The notes under the pieces were generated by a model, which was given only the letters and a program-made list of their open reading frames with translations, had not been told where the DNA came from and did no database searches. 64,000 nucleotides of DNA from Spirosoma foliorum (GTDB lineage: Bacteria > Bacteroidota > Bacteroidia > Cytophagales > Spirosomataceae): positions 372,001 to 436,000 of the forward strand of contig NZ_CP059732.1 in assembly GCF_014117325.1 (NCBI RefSeq), read 5' to 3'. Below, piece by piece: positions 7,930 through 15,780 of this stretch (positions within the stretch are counted from its first letter, which is position 1; every line of letters starts with the position of its first letter). The position numbers and the translations under genes were made by a program.

Positions 7930-9153
7930 ATGCTTACGAACTTGTTTTCGCTCCATACGGCGACTGCTAAACGCGTATTTGGATTAGATGTGATGCGGGC
8001 GTTGGCCATCCTGATCGTGGTGGATGCCCATGCAACGATTGCTTTGAAAGAATACTATAATGGAATCTTTCTGCATCATCTGCTACCCGACGGCGTCGAG
8101 TTATTTTTTGTCCTGAGTGGTTTTCTAATTGGCGGTATTCTGATTCGATCCTATGAAAAAAAGCAACGCTTCGATCGGGAGCTACTGCTTAATTTCTGGA
8201 CACGTCGGTGGTTTCGGACCTTACCCAACTATTACCTGGTATTGGGTGGATTGATTCTAATGGCTTTGGTAAGGGCCTGGCGTAGTGGCCTCCATCATAA
8301 TTTGCCGCCAGCAGGAACATTGATTAAGTACTTCTTTTTCGTCCAGAACTTTGCGCAATACGTTCCTGATTTCTTCACCGAAACCTGGAGTTTAGCCATC
8401 GAAGAGTGGTCGTACATTACGCTCCCGTTGGTGTTATGGATCATGCATAGCCTATTTTCGGCTCGGTGGCCTCGACAGCGAATTGTGCTGACAACTATTT
8501 TAACCATTATTATTAGTACGAATTTGTACCGATTTATAACGGCTTTACAGATCCCGATTTCGGAGGGAGAACTGGGGTATCGGGGTATTGTAATAACACG
8601 GCTGGATGCTATTTCGTATGGGGTGCTGGCGGCTTACGCCAGACATTATTTTCCGGCCCGATGGACAAATGAATCGCTGCGTCGCCGACTTTTGGTTATC
8701 GGCCTGATCATGACGGTAATCGCTTCTTTCTCGGCTTCTATTGTCATTATCGGTTACTATGGCCAGCTGGGCCTTTTTCCGGCTTACACATTTTTTAAAC
8801 GCACATTCTATTTCCCACTTATTGGCCTAAGTATGGCTTTGCTTATGCCTTACATGGATGGCTGGCGAACTGCAACGGGCGTATGGGCTCGCTTTGGCAT
8901 TGCACGGGCAATCACGCATATCAGCCTGATTTCGTATTCGATGTATTTGCTGAATCTAACCCCCATTATGCTGAACATAGTTGAGCGAATACCAACAACC
9001 TCCTATACAACTGGTTGGCTAAAAGTTGGCCTGTTTTGGGCATTAGTACTGGTATCGTCAACCCTTCTGTACAAACTTTTCGAGAAGCCCGTCACCGAAC
9101 TCCGCGATCGCCTATCCTCCAAGGAGCCTACGCAGTTGATCAATGTTGAATGA
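7930..9153 (+). CDS. Acyltransferase family 3 membrane protein
   Basis: A 407-aa integral membrane acyltransferase (OafA/YrhL-like), with about ten hydrophobic segments. It begins with the family pattern FGLDVMRALAILIVVDAHA (candidate catalytic His), followed by GVELFFVLSGFLIGGIL and an RRWFRTLPNYYLVL segment. Such enzymes O-acetylate or otherwise acylate surface polysaccharides, lipids or glycans at the inner membrane. No glycan-synthesis genes are adjacent, so the acceptor is unknown. The end of the gene overlaps a palindrome. Confidence 0.85.
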   Translation: MLTNLFSLHTATAKRVFGLDVMRALAILIVVDAHATIALKEYYNGIFLHHLLPDGVELFFVLSGFLIGGILIRSYEKKQRFDRELLLNFWTRRWFRTLPNYYLVLGGLILMALVRAWRSGLHHNLPPAGTLIKYFFFVQNFAQYVPDFFTETWSLAIEEWSYITLPLVLWIMHSLFSARWPRQRIVLTTILTIIISTNLYRFITALQIPISEGELGYRGIVITRLDAISYGVLAAYARHYFPARWTNESLRRRLLVIGLIMTVIASFSASIVIIGYYGQLGLFPAYTFFKRTFYFPLIGLSMALLMPYMDGWRTATGVWARFGIARAITHISLISYSMYLLNLTPIMLNIVERIPTTSYTTGWLKVGLFWALVLVSSTLLYKLFEKPVTELRDRLSSKEPTQLINVE

Positions 9154-9242
9154 TTGAGTGATAGAATGATTGAATGATAGAGTGAGTGAATAGCTGACGC
9201 AAAACCTATTCACTCATTCTATCATTCACTCATTCAACATTA
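9143..9242. repeat. Palindrome between convergent genes with GCTGACGCAA loop
   Basis: Left arm about 9143-9192 and right arm 9207-9242 are built from GAATGAT/GAATGAG words; the innermost 8-12 bases pair perfectly and the rest with gaps. The loop holds GCTGACGCAA (9193-9202), the core seen in other palindromes of this window. It overlaps the stop codons of both convergent genes, so it may also terminate both. Confidence 0.7.
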
Positions 9243-9698
9243 ATTCGAATGGTCGCTAACGATTAGCCAGTGGTTATTAAGCTTACGCCATAGGAGGGTA
9301 AAGTAGCCATCAGCATCGCCAATTTTAGGACGCGTCAGGTGGAAGCGGCCGATCACATAGGCGACGTCTGGTGCGGGGAAATCCAATTGTAAAATGTCGA
9401 ATTTGAGCGTTCCCATAGAAACGCGAGTGGGATACCGCTTTTTATAGTTGGCGAGCGTTGCCTCATACCCATACGTAATGCCTGCTTTACCGACAAACGT
9501 TAGCGAATCGGAGGGCCAATAGCCATTCATAAACTTATCGACTCGTCCAGAATTCCAGTCGGCGGTCTGGCGCTCCAGAATTTGCAGAATAGTTCGACGT
9601 TCTTTCGATAGTTCCTTTTGTTCGGATTCGATGGTGTGCTGACCCAGGACAGGCCACCAGATTGACGTAAGTAAGACTGCGACGATAATTCGGTTCAT
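9240..9698 (-). CDS. Exported NTF2-like (DUF4440/SnoaL-type) protein
   Basis: A 152-aa protein with an N-terminal signal peptide (MNRIIVAVLLTSIWWPVLGQ) and one NTF2-like alpha/beta cone domain. The typical features are ILERQTADWNSGRVDKFMNGYW at the start, a central SLTFVGKAGITYGYEATLANYKKRYP region and the end WRKLNNHWLIVSDHSN. The fold binds small hydrophobic ligands or acts as a small enzyme; no function can be assigned. It is similar in type, not closely, to the NTF2-like protein at 60.4 kb. Confidence 0.75.
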   Translation of the reverse strand: MNRIIVAVLLTSIWWPVLGQHTIESEQKELSKERRTILQILERQTADWNSGRVDKFMNGYWPSDSLTFVGKAGITYGYEATLANYKKRYPTRVSMGTLKFDILQLDFPAPDVAYVIGRFHLTRPKIGDADGYFTLLWRKLNNHWLIVSDHSN

Positions 9699-9808
9699 GA
9701 TGGCTATTTTTTAATGAAACGATGGAAGCCTGTTCGTGGTTGGCAAATAGCCTATATTTTACCGTTATTTAACGCGTATTCTACGTAGACTTTTAGGTAC
9801 GACAAACC

Positions 9809-10546
9809 ATGCGATTACAAAATAAAGTAGCCATCATAACCGGTGCTGCCCGAGGAATAGGCCAGAAAGCTGCCGAAGTATTTTGCCAGGAAGGGGCAAC
9901 CGTCATTATCTGGGATGTGCTCGACGAAGGCGAAAGCACGGCACAAGCGCTGGTTGCACAAGGATTTCGATGCGAATTCAAACACGTTAGCACAACCGAT
10001 GTGCCAGCCATCGAAGCGGCAGCCCGTGATGTGTTTGACCGTTATGGCCGGATCGATATCCTGATCAACAATGCCGGAATCACGCGCGATAAGACCCTGT
10101 TGAAAATGTCATTTGCCGAGTGGCAGCAGGTTATTGATGTAAACCTGACGGGCGTATTTAACTGTACCAAAGTGGTTGCGCCTTATATGGTTGACCAAAA
10201 ATATGGCCGAATTATCTGCACATCCTCGATCAACGGGGTTCACGGGGCCTTCGGACAAACAAATTATGCTGCTGCAAAAGCGGGCATCATTGGTATGGTG
10301 CGATCATGGGCTAAAGAACTGGGTCCTAAAGGTGTTACAGCTAATGCTGTGGCTCCCGGATTTATTCAAACGGCCATGACCGATGCCATGCCCGACGAAG
10401 TTCGTAATCAGGCGGTCGCGACTATTCCGGTGCGTCGTATTGGTAAACCCGAAGACATTGCCTACGCCTATTTATTCTTAGCCTCGGATGAAGCGTCGTT
10501 CGTGAATGGGCACGTGTTGTCTGTCAACGGAGGGCAGGCGTTGTAG
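9809..10546 (+). CDS. fabG: 3-oxoacyl-ACP reductase-type short-chain dehydrogenase
   Basis: A 245-aa NAD(P)-dependent short-chain dehydrogenase. It has a TGAARGIG nucleotide-binding loop (11-18), NNAG (87-90) and the catalytic Ser140, Tyr153 and Lys157 (NYAAAK). The sequence VNLTGVFNCT and the C-terminal VNGHVLSVNGGQAL fit FabG, which reduces 3-oxoacyl-ACP in fatty-acid elongation. Many FabG-like proteins are acetoacetyl-CoA reductases or have other substrates, and there are no fab genes nearby, so the exact substrate is open. A perfect palindrome follows immediately. Confidence 0.85.
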   Translation: MRLQNKVAIITGAARGIGQKAAEVFCQEGATVIIWDVLDEGESTAQALVAQGFRCEFKHVSTTDVPAIEAAARDVFDRYGRIDILINNAGITRDKTLLKMSFAEWQQVIDVNLTGVFNCTKVVAPYMVDQKYGRIICTSSINGVHGAFGQTNYAAAKAGIIGMVRSWAKELGPKGVTANAVAPGFIQTAMTDAMPDEVRNQAVATIPVRRIGKPEDIAYAYLFLASDEASFVNGHVLSVNGGQAL

Positions 10547-10632
10547 ACGGTTTGGGGTTTGTGGTTTACGGTGAGCTGACGCAAGTGTTACTGACGCGTC
10601 AGCTCACCGTAAACCACAAACCCCAAACCGTC
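10546..10632. repeat. 37-bp perfect palindrome with bipartite GCTGACGCAAG core
   Basis: Arms at 10546-10582 and 10596-10632 are perfectly complementary over 37 bases. The centre, 10575-10603, reads GCTGACGCAAG, eight bases, then GACGCGTCAGC, which is also found on the minus strand at 17280-17308. The arms carry GGTTTACGGT, shared with the elements at 17.3, 46.6 and 55.5 kb. It lies between fabG and a 37-aa gene. Confidence 0.85.
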
Positions 10633-10634
10633 CT

Positions 10635-10642
10635 TATCTTTG
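10635..10642 (+). promoter_or_regulatory. -7 box TATCTTTG upstream of the 37-aa gene
   Basis: Exact match to TAnnTTTG, 25 bases before the ATG at 10668. No clear -33 TTTG is seen because the palindrome arm occupies that position. Confidence 0.5.
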
Positions 10643-10667
10643 CCGTCGTACTTGCCGTAAACGATCC

Positions 10668-10781
10668 ATGAACAGAATCCGAAAATTTTATAATGAGTAT
10701 AAGCCGTACATTTTTTCGGACGGCTGGTACTATGTGTTTATCGTTGTTTTCATTCTCATCTTATTTATATTTTTTTCGTAA
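10668..10781 (+). CDS. Single-span small membrane protein, 37 aa
   Basis: An ORF from the ATG at 10668 to the TAA at 10779-10781, starting MNRIRKFYNEYKPYIF. The first 18 residues are basic and aromatic. The rest is one hydrophobic helix (YYVFIVVFILILFIFF), so the N-terminus is expected in the cytoplasm. The next gene starts at the base directly after the stop (TAAGTG), which strongly suggests an operon with the lipid kinase and that this ORF is translated. No family recognised; it could tether or regulate the kinase at the membrane. Confidence 0.65.
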   Translation: MNRIRKFYNEYKPYIFSDGWYYVFIVVFILILFIFFS

Positions 10782-11660
10782 GTGGCTACCCGATCGGCTG
10801 TTTTGGCCATCATTAATCCAAATTCTGGCACCACATCTGCCGAGCAGAAAAAACTGCTTCAGGATGCCTTTATGCGTCAGGCTACGGCTCTGGACTACGC
10901 CCCCGAAATTGCGCATACAACGCATGCCGGGCACGCTACCGAATTGGCCGCGGCCGCCGTTGAACGGGGTGTTACGCGCGTACTGTCCATTGGGGGCGAT
11001 GGAACTATTAATGAAATCGCCAAGGCACTTCGGCGGTCGGCTACGGCGTTGGGAATTGTACCCATTGGGTCGGGCAATGGACTGGCTCGTCATTTGGGCG
11101 TGCCCCTCAATCCCATGAAAGCCATTGATCGAGCCTTAAGCGGTCGGCCTGTGGTGATCGATAGTGGAGAAATTAACGAATATCCATTTTTCTGTACGGC
11201 TGGCCTGGGCTTTGAGGCCTACGTAGCTCATGAGTTTGCCAAACAGCCTGTGCGTGGTCTGCCAACGTATGTACGCACCGCCTTTCGGGCGTTTCAGGCT
11301 TATAAGCCGCAAAAGCTGTTGCTGAATGGGCAAACCAAAGAAGTGTTTTCCTTAACGTTTGCCAATGCGGGGCAGTTTGGCAACAATGCCTGGATGGCAC
11401 CAACGGCCAATATTTCGGACGGGCGATTGGAACAATGCGAAATTCGACCATTTCCGGCACAGGCAGCCCCCATGATCACCTGGCGATTATTCAACAAAAC
11501 GCTCAATCAGTCGAGCTACTGGCGCGGAAATTCGATTACGACAGCTACCGTAGAAACTGGCGAACCGTTATTAATTCATGCCGATGGCGAACCGTTGACG
11601 CTACCTACAGGGAGGGCTGAAGTACGGATAGTAGCGGGCAGTTTGCTGGTTTTATTATAA
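10782..11660 (+). CDS. Diacylglycerol kinase family lipid kinase (YegS/BmrU type)
   Basis: A 292-aa lipid kinase. Motifs are NPNSG (12-16), the catalytic loop GGDGT (71-75) and GSGNGLAR (96-103), followed by a beta-rich C-terminal domain with HADGEP, the usual pattern of the YegS/BmrU family. It phosphorylates a lipid hydroxyl, often diacylglycerol, phosphatidylglycerol or, in sphingolipid makers, possibly a sphingoid base or ceramide. A serine palmitoyltransferase lies 4 kb away, but the link is speculative. The GTG at 10782 abuts the stop of the 37-aa ORF, indicating translational coupling. Confidence 0.85.
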   Translation: MATRSAVLAIINPNSGTTSAEQKKLLQDAFMRQATALDYAPEIAHTTHAGHATELAAAAVERGVTRVLSIGGDGTINEIAKALRRSATALGIVPIGSGNGLARHLGVPLNPMKAIDRALSGRPVVIDSGEINEYPFFCTAGLGFEAYVAHEFAKQPVRGLPTYVRTAFRAFQAYKPQKLLLNGQTKEVFSLTFANAGQFGNNAWMAPTANISDGRLEQCEIRPFPAQAAPMITWRLFNKTLNQSSYWRGNSITTATVETGEPLLIHADGEPLTLPTGRAEVRIVAGSLLVLL

Positions 11661-11760
11661 GTCTCTCAACACATTGACGCAACTAAACGTCAAAAGCCCG
11701 ATATTTGCCCCTCCAAAACTATACTGATGCCGGGCGATATCGTTCGGTGTCTTCTGTCTG

Positions 11761-12966
11761 ATGTCTCAAAAAGTAGTTCTTGCCTTCAGCGGAGGTCTCG
11801 ATACCTCCTTCTGCGTTAAATATTTGTCCGAAGACCGGGGTATGGATGTGTACTCGGTGCTTGTCGATACGGGCGGTTTCTCCGATGCCGAACTCAAGGC
11901 AATTGAGGAGCGGGCTTACTCGCTGGGCGTTAAATCCCACGTAACCATCTCCAAAACAGATGATTATTATCAGCAATGCCTGAAATTCCTGGTATTCGGT
12001 AATGTCTTGAAAAACAACACTTATCCACTTTCGGTGAGTGCCGAGCGGATTTTTCAGGCCATTGCTGCGGCTGAATATGCGCGGGAAATTGGTGCGTCGG
12101 CCATTGCGCACGGTAGCACCGGAGCTGGTAACGATCAGGTACGTTTCGATATGGCGTTTCGGATCATTGCTCCCGATGCGGAAGTGATTACGCCAATCCG
12201 TGATTTGAAGCTGTCGCGTGAAGCCGAAATCGAATACCTAAAAGCAAAAGGCGTTGATCAGGAGTGGCACAAAGCGGCTTATTCGATCAACAAAGGTTTG
12301 TGGGGAACGTCGGTTGGCGGTAAAGAAACCCTTACGTCTGACCAGTTTCTGCCCGAATCGGCATGGCCAACTCAGGTGACGAAAACTGAGCCGGAAACCA
12401 TTACGCTTACCTTCCAGCACGGTGAAATCAAAGCGATCGCCGGGCCGACGTTCGGTGATGAGAAATTTGCCAACCCAGTCGATGCCATTCGGAAACTAAC
12501 CGAACTGGCTGGGCCGTATGGTATCGGTCGCGACATTCACGTAGGCGACACGATTATTGGTATCAAAGGTCGCGTTGGTTTCGAAGCACCTGCTCCGTTA
12601 ATTCTGATCAAATCGCACCACACGCTTGAAAAACACGTATTGGGCAAGTGGCAATTGTACTGGAAAGAGCAACTGGCGAACTGGTACGGTACGATGTTGC
12701 ATGAAGGCCAATTTATGGACCCCGTTATGCGCAACATCGAAACCTTCCTGGCCGATTCACAGGCACATGTATCGGGTAAAGTGCATGTGTTGCTGGCACC
12801 TTATCGTTTCCAGGTGCTGGGTATCGAGTCGGATCATGATCTGATGTCGTCGAAATTTGGTTCATACGGCGAAATGAACAATGCCTGGACTGGCGACGAT
12901 GTACGGGGCTTCTCGAAAGTAGCTTCCAATCAGGTAATGATCTACGAGAAAATCAACAATCAGTGA
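11761..12966 (+). CDS. argG: Argininosuccinate synthase
   Basis: Joins citrulline and aspartate with ATP to argininosuccinate in arginine biosynthesis. The 401-aa protein has the PP-loop SGGLDTS at 10-16 and the substrate-binding segments AHGSTGAGNDQVRF and ITPIRDL. It is the bacteroidete form, in which the C-terminal part (HEGQFMDPVMRNIETFLADSQAHVSGKV) is well kept. The GT9 gene starts inside its stop codon (GTGA overlap), and argC follows, so argG probably heads an operon. Confidence 0.95.
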   Translation: MSQKVVLAFSGGLDTSFCVKYLSEDRGMDVYSVLVDTGGFSDAELKAIEERAYSLGVKSHVTISKTDDYYQQCLKFLVFGNVLKNNTYPLSVSAERIFQAIAAAEYAREIGASAIAHGSTGAGNDQVRFDMAFRIIAPDAEVITPIRDLKLSREAEIEYLKAKGVDQEWHKAAYSINKGLWGTSVGGKETLTSDQFLPESAWPTQVTKTEPETITLTFQHGEIKAIAGPTFGDEKFANPVDAIRKLTELAGPYGIGRDIHVGDTIIGIKGRVGFEAPAPLILIKSHHTLEKHVLGKWQLYWKEQLANWYGTMLHEGQFMDPVMRNIETFLADSQAHVSGKVHVLLAPYRFQVLGIESDHDLMSSKFGSYGEMNNAWTGDDVRGFSKVASNQVMIYEKINNQ

Positions 12967-14183
12967 TCGGTAAATCGCGAAAATATTGTGCTCCTCGACG
13001 TATTGGTTACCCGCTGCAACTCCTTGATGTAGTGGTTGACCAATACGCACGGGGAAGCTATAGCCAGCGCGATTACGGCTCTTTAAATACCGAAGCGCCG
13101 TCTATTCTGCTCATGACGTCGGGGCATCTGGGCGATGCCCTGATTTTATCCTATGCGTTCCCTCTCATCCGAAAACGCTATCCTAAAGCACAAATCGACG
13201 TGCTGGCGGGCTCCTGGTGCGATCCTATCTGGAAGGGAAACCCGTACATCCGTAAGGTTGTCCACCTCAACCATGTTAGCACAAACCGACGACCTTTGTC
13301 GAAATGGGGCAAGTGGCAGGAGTTTTACCGAACAACCCGATCGGCTATAAGCGAACTGCGTGATACGGTGTATGATTACTCGGTTGATGTTCGGTTCTCC
13401 GATTCTCCCATGCACTTTGTGTTGCCTTATCTGAAGGTCAAACGCAAATTCGGTTTTGGTACCCGAGGTTTCGGCGGCTTGCTTGATGAGGAATTTTTCA
13501 TGCCCGATGAGGAGATTCACAACTTCGATCTGATCCTGAAGGTATTGAAACCGATGGGCGTTGAAGGCGATTTACGGACCGTAGAGCCGTACTTTGTTCA
13601 CCCAGCCCTCTCGCCAACTGAGTTGTGGGCCAAGATGAACCGCCCGGTTCCGACGCAGAAACCCGTTCTGATTTTCCCCGAATCGGGTGGAGAGTTTCGG
13701 ATGTTACCTATTGAATACTGGGCTAAATTGGCAAGTAGGCTACTGATCGAAAGCCCGAATTCGCTAGTATTCAGTGGACAGAAAGCATTTACAACCGAAT
13801 TATATGAGCGTGTTCGGAACGATCATCCGGTCGATGCCGACCGATTGGTACCGGCTGTTGGTACGCTGAATCTTCAGGATATTGCCAGTTTAAGCGAACA
13901 GGCACAGGTTGCTTTTACACTCGACTCGCTACCGATGCACCTTTGCTGTTTAGGATGTCCAACATTCTCGTTTCAGAAAAATGGCATGGGCGTTCAATTC
14001 TTCCCGATTGCCAGTCAGCCGACGGTCGTGGTGCATAATCACCAGCTTAGTCGAGATCTTACCATTGATCGACCTGGCTTTAGTAGTGAATACGTTACAG
14101 TTTTTGACGATACCGTTCTGGATCGTGCACTGGAATGGTTTCGGAGCGTGAATACACACAGCCGAATTACCCCGTCTAAGTGA
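12963..14183 (+). CDS. Glycosyltransferase family 9 protein inside the arg operon
   Basis: A 406-aa protein of the ADP-heptose:LPS heptosyltransferase (GT9) type: ILLMTSGHLGDALILSYAFPLIRKRYP is the N-terminal Rossmann signature, and LIFPESGGEFRMLPIEYWAKLASRL the nucleotide-sugar-binding start of the second domain. GT9 members add heptose or related sugars to lipopolysaccharide core at the inner-membrane face. The start is the GTG at 12963, overlapping the argG stop by four bases; an upstream start is not possible without deeper overlap. Its place between argG and argC suggests co-transcription with arginine genes without an obvious metabolic reason. The acceptor is unknown. Confidence 0.78.
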   Translation: MIGKSRKYCAPRRIGYPLQLLDVVVDQYARGSYSQRDYGSLNTEAPSILLMTSGHLGDALILSYAFPLIRKRYPKAQIDVLAGSWCDPIWKGNPYIRKVVHLNHVSTNRRPLSKWGKWQEFYRTTRSAISELRDTVYDYSVDVRFSDSPMHFVLPYLKVKRKFGFGTRGFGGLLDEEFFMPDEEIHNFDLILKVLKPMGVEGDLRTVEPYFVHPALSPTELWAKMNRPVPTQKPVLIFPESGGEFRMLPIEYWAKLASRLLIESPNSLVFSGQKAFTTELYERVRNDHPVDADRLVPAVGTLNLQDIASLSEQAQVAFTLDSLPMHLCCLGCPTFSFQKNGMGVQFFPIASQPTVVVHNHQLSRDLTIDRPGFSSEYVTVFDDTVLDRALEWFRSVNTHSRITPSK

Positions 14184-14217
14184 ATCAATCCGGTAAAGCG
14201 GTCGTTAGCTAAAAAGT

Positions 14218-15201
14218 ATGGAAACAATTAATGTTGGTATCATTGGCGGAGCTGGCTACACAGGTGGCGAACTACTCCGTATTCTTATAAATCACCCATT
14301 TGTAAACGTAGCGTTTGTGTATAGCAACAGCCAGGCAGGGAAACCCGTCTGGGCAACACACACCGACTTGCTGGGCGATACAGACCTTACATTTTCGGGC
14401 GAAATCCCTTCGTTGAAGGATGGCGAAGCGACTGTCGATGCTATTTTCCTCTGTTCAGGACACGGGGCTTCGGTTACGTTCATGGCAGAAAACGAAGTAT
14501 CTGATGATGTGGCTGTTATCGATCTCAGCGCTGATTTCCGCGATGAGCACGACGATTTTGTGTATGGCCTTCCCGAATTGCAGCGGGACCGTATTCAGGA
14601 AGCTACGCGTATTGCCAATCCTGGCTGTTTTGCTACCAGCATTCAGCTAGCCCTTTTGCCATTGGCTAAAGCAGGAAAATTAACTGATGCTGTTCAGGTG
14701 AGTGCCATTACGGGTAGCACCGGGGCAGGTCAGGCGCTTGTACCCACAACAGGCTTCACCTGGCGGAACAATAACGTATCGATCTATAAGGCTTTCACGC
14801 ATCAGCACCTGGCTGAAATCCGTCAGAGTCTAACACAATTGGAGCCGGAGTTTAACCACGCTATTAATTTTGTGCCCTATCGGGGTGATTATACGCGGGG
14901 CATCATGGCCAATGTGTATACGCCATTTTCGGGTACGTTGGAAGAGGCCAAACAGCTCTATAAAGCCTATTACGAAGGCCATCCGTTTACACATGTCAGC
15001 GATGCATCAATTGATGTAAAACAGGTCGTGAACACGAATAAATGCCTGTTACATTTGGAAGTGCACGACGGTCAACTACTCATCACAAGTATCATCGACA
15101 ACCTGACCAAAGGGGCGTCGGGGCAAGCCGTTCAAAACCTGAATCTGATATTTGGTTTGCCAGAAGATACTGGGCTACGACTGAAATCGGTTGCGTTTTA
15201 A
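14218..15201 (+). CDS. argC: N-acetyl-gamma-glutamyl-phosphate reductase
   Basis: Reduces N-acetylglutamyl (or N-succinylglutamyl) phosphate to the semialdehyde with NADPH in arginine biosynthesis. The 327-aa protein has the NADP motif GIIGGAGYTGGELLRIL and the catalytic cysteine C137 in ANPGCFAT, with LSADFRD ahead of it. In many Bacteroidota argG and argC lie in one operon with argB/D/E; only argG and argC are here and a palindrome follows, so the rest is elsewhere. Bacteroidetes often use succinylated intermediates; the sequence alone does not settle this. Confidence 0.94.
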   Translation: METINVGIIGGAGYTGGELLRILINHPFVNVAFVYSNSQAGKPVWATHTDLLGDTDLTFSGEIPSLKDGEATVDAIFLCSGHGASVTFMAENEVSDDVAVIDLSADFRDEHDDFVYGLPELQRDRIQEATRIANPGCFATSIQLALLPLAKAGKLTDAVQVSAITGSTGAGQALVPTTGFTWRNNNVSIYKAFTHQHLAEIRQSLTQLEPEFNHAINFVPYRGDYTRGIMANVYTPFSGTLEEAKQLYKAYYEGHPFTHVSDASIDVKQVVNTNKCLLHLEVHDGQLLITSIIDNLTKGASGQAVQNLNLIFGLPEDTGLRLKSVAF

Positions 15202-15204
15202 GGA

Positions 15205-15267
15205 AGTAATGCGGTTGGAAAACCGCGCTTTATTGTATCTAGAGCGCGGTTTTCCAACCGCGTTACT
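15205..15267. repeat. 25-bp palindrome after argC
   Basis: Arms at 15205-15229 and 15243-15267 match at 24 of 25 positions (GCGGTTGGAAAACCGCGCT type). It starts four bases after the argC stop and ends just before the GNAT gene start at 15271, so it may end the arg operon. It does not carry the GCTGACGCAA core. Confidence 0.75.
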
Positions 15268-15270
15268 AAA

Positions 15271-15780
15271 ATGCTTGAAACCGAACGCCTTGTACTGGAG
15301 AAGCTCACCGTTGAGGACGCTCCCTTTATGCTGGAGCTTCTGAATTCGCCTTTGTGGCTACAGTTTATTGGCGATAGGAAGGTGCGAACGCTTGATGATG
15401 CTCGGCAGTACATTCTAAATGGAGCAATTAAAAGCTACGAGCAAATAGGTTTTGGCCCCTTCCTGGTCAAGCTAAAAAGCGAGCGAACGCCCATCGGCAT
15501 GTGTGGCTTGTTTAAGCGTGACACGCTGGAAGATATGGATATTGGCTTTGCGTTTCTACCCGATTCCATAGGAAAAGGGTACGGCTTTGAAGCAGCAACG
15601 GCTGTTGTGGTTTACGCACGTGACGTTTTAAAAGCTTCCCGGATTGTCGGCATTACTAACCAAGACAACCAAAACTCCATTCACCTGCTCGAAAAACTGG
15701 GGTTTTGTTTTGAACGAAAGGTTCATCTTACGACCGGCGATGAGGTTTTCTTATTCGGCATGTCAATCAGCAACTCATAA
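15271..15780 (+). CDS. GNAT family N-acetyltransferase (RimJ/RimL type)
   Basis: A 169-aa acetyl-CoA-dependent acetyltransferase. It begins with MLETERLVLEKLTVEDAPFM, typical of the RimJ/RimL subgroup, and has DIGFAFLPDSIGKGYGFEAATAVV (acetyl-CoA pyrophosphate loop GKGYG) and NSIHLLEKLGFCFE near the end. Substrates in this subgroup are protein N-termini or small molecules. Its stop codon overlaps the end of the convergent FGGY kinase gene by six bases. Confidence 0.82.
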   Translation: MLETERLVLEKLTVEDAPFMLELLNSPLWLQFIGDRKVRTLDDARQYILNGAIKSYEQIGFGPFLVKLKSERTPIGMCGLFKRDTLEDMDIGFAFLPDSIGKGYGFEAATAVVVYARDVLKASRIVGITNQDNQNSIHLLEKLGFCFERKVHLTTGDEVFLFGMSISNS

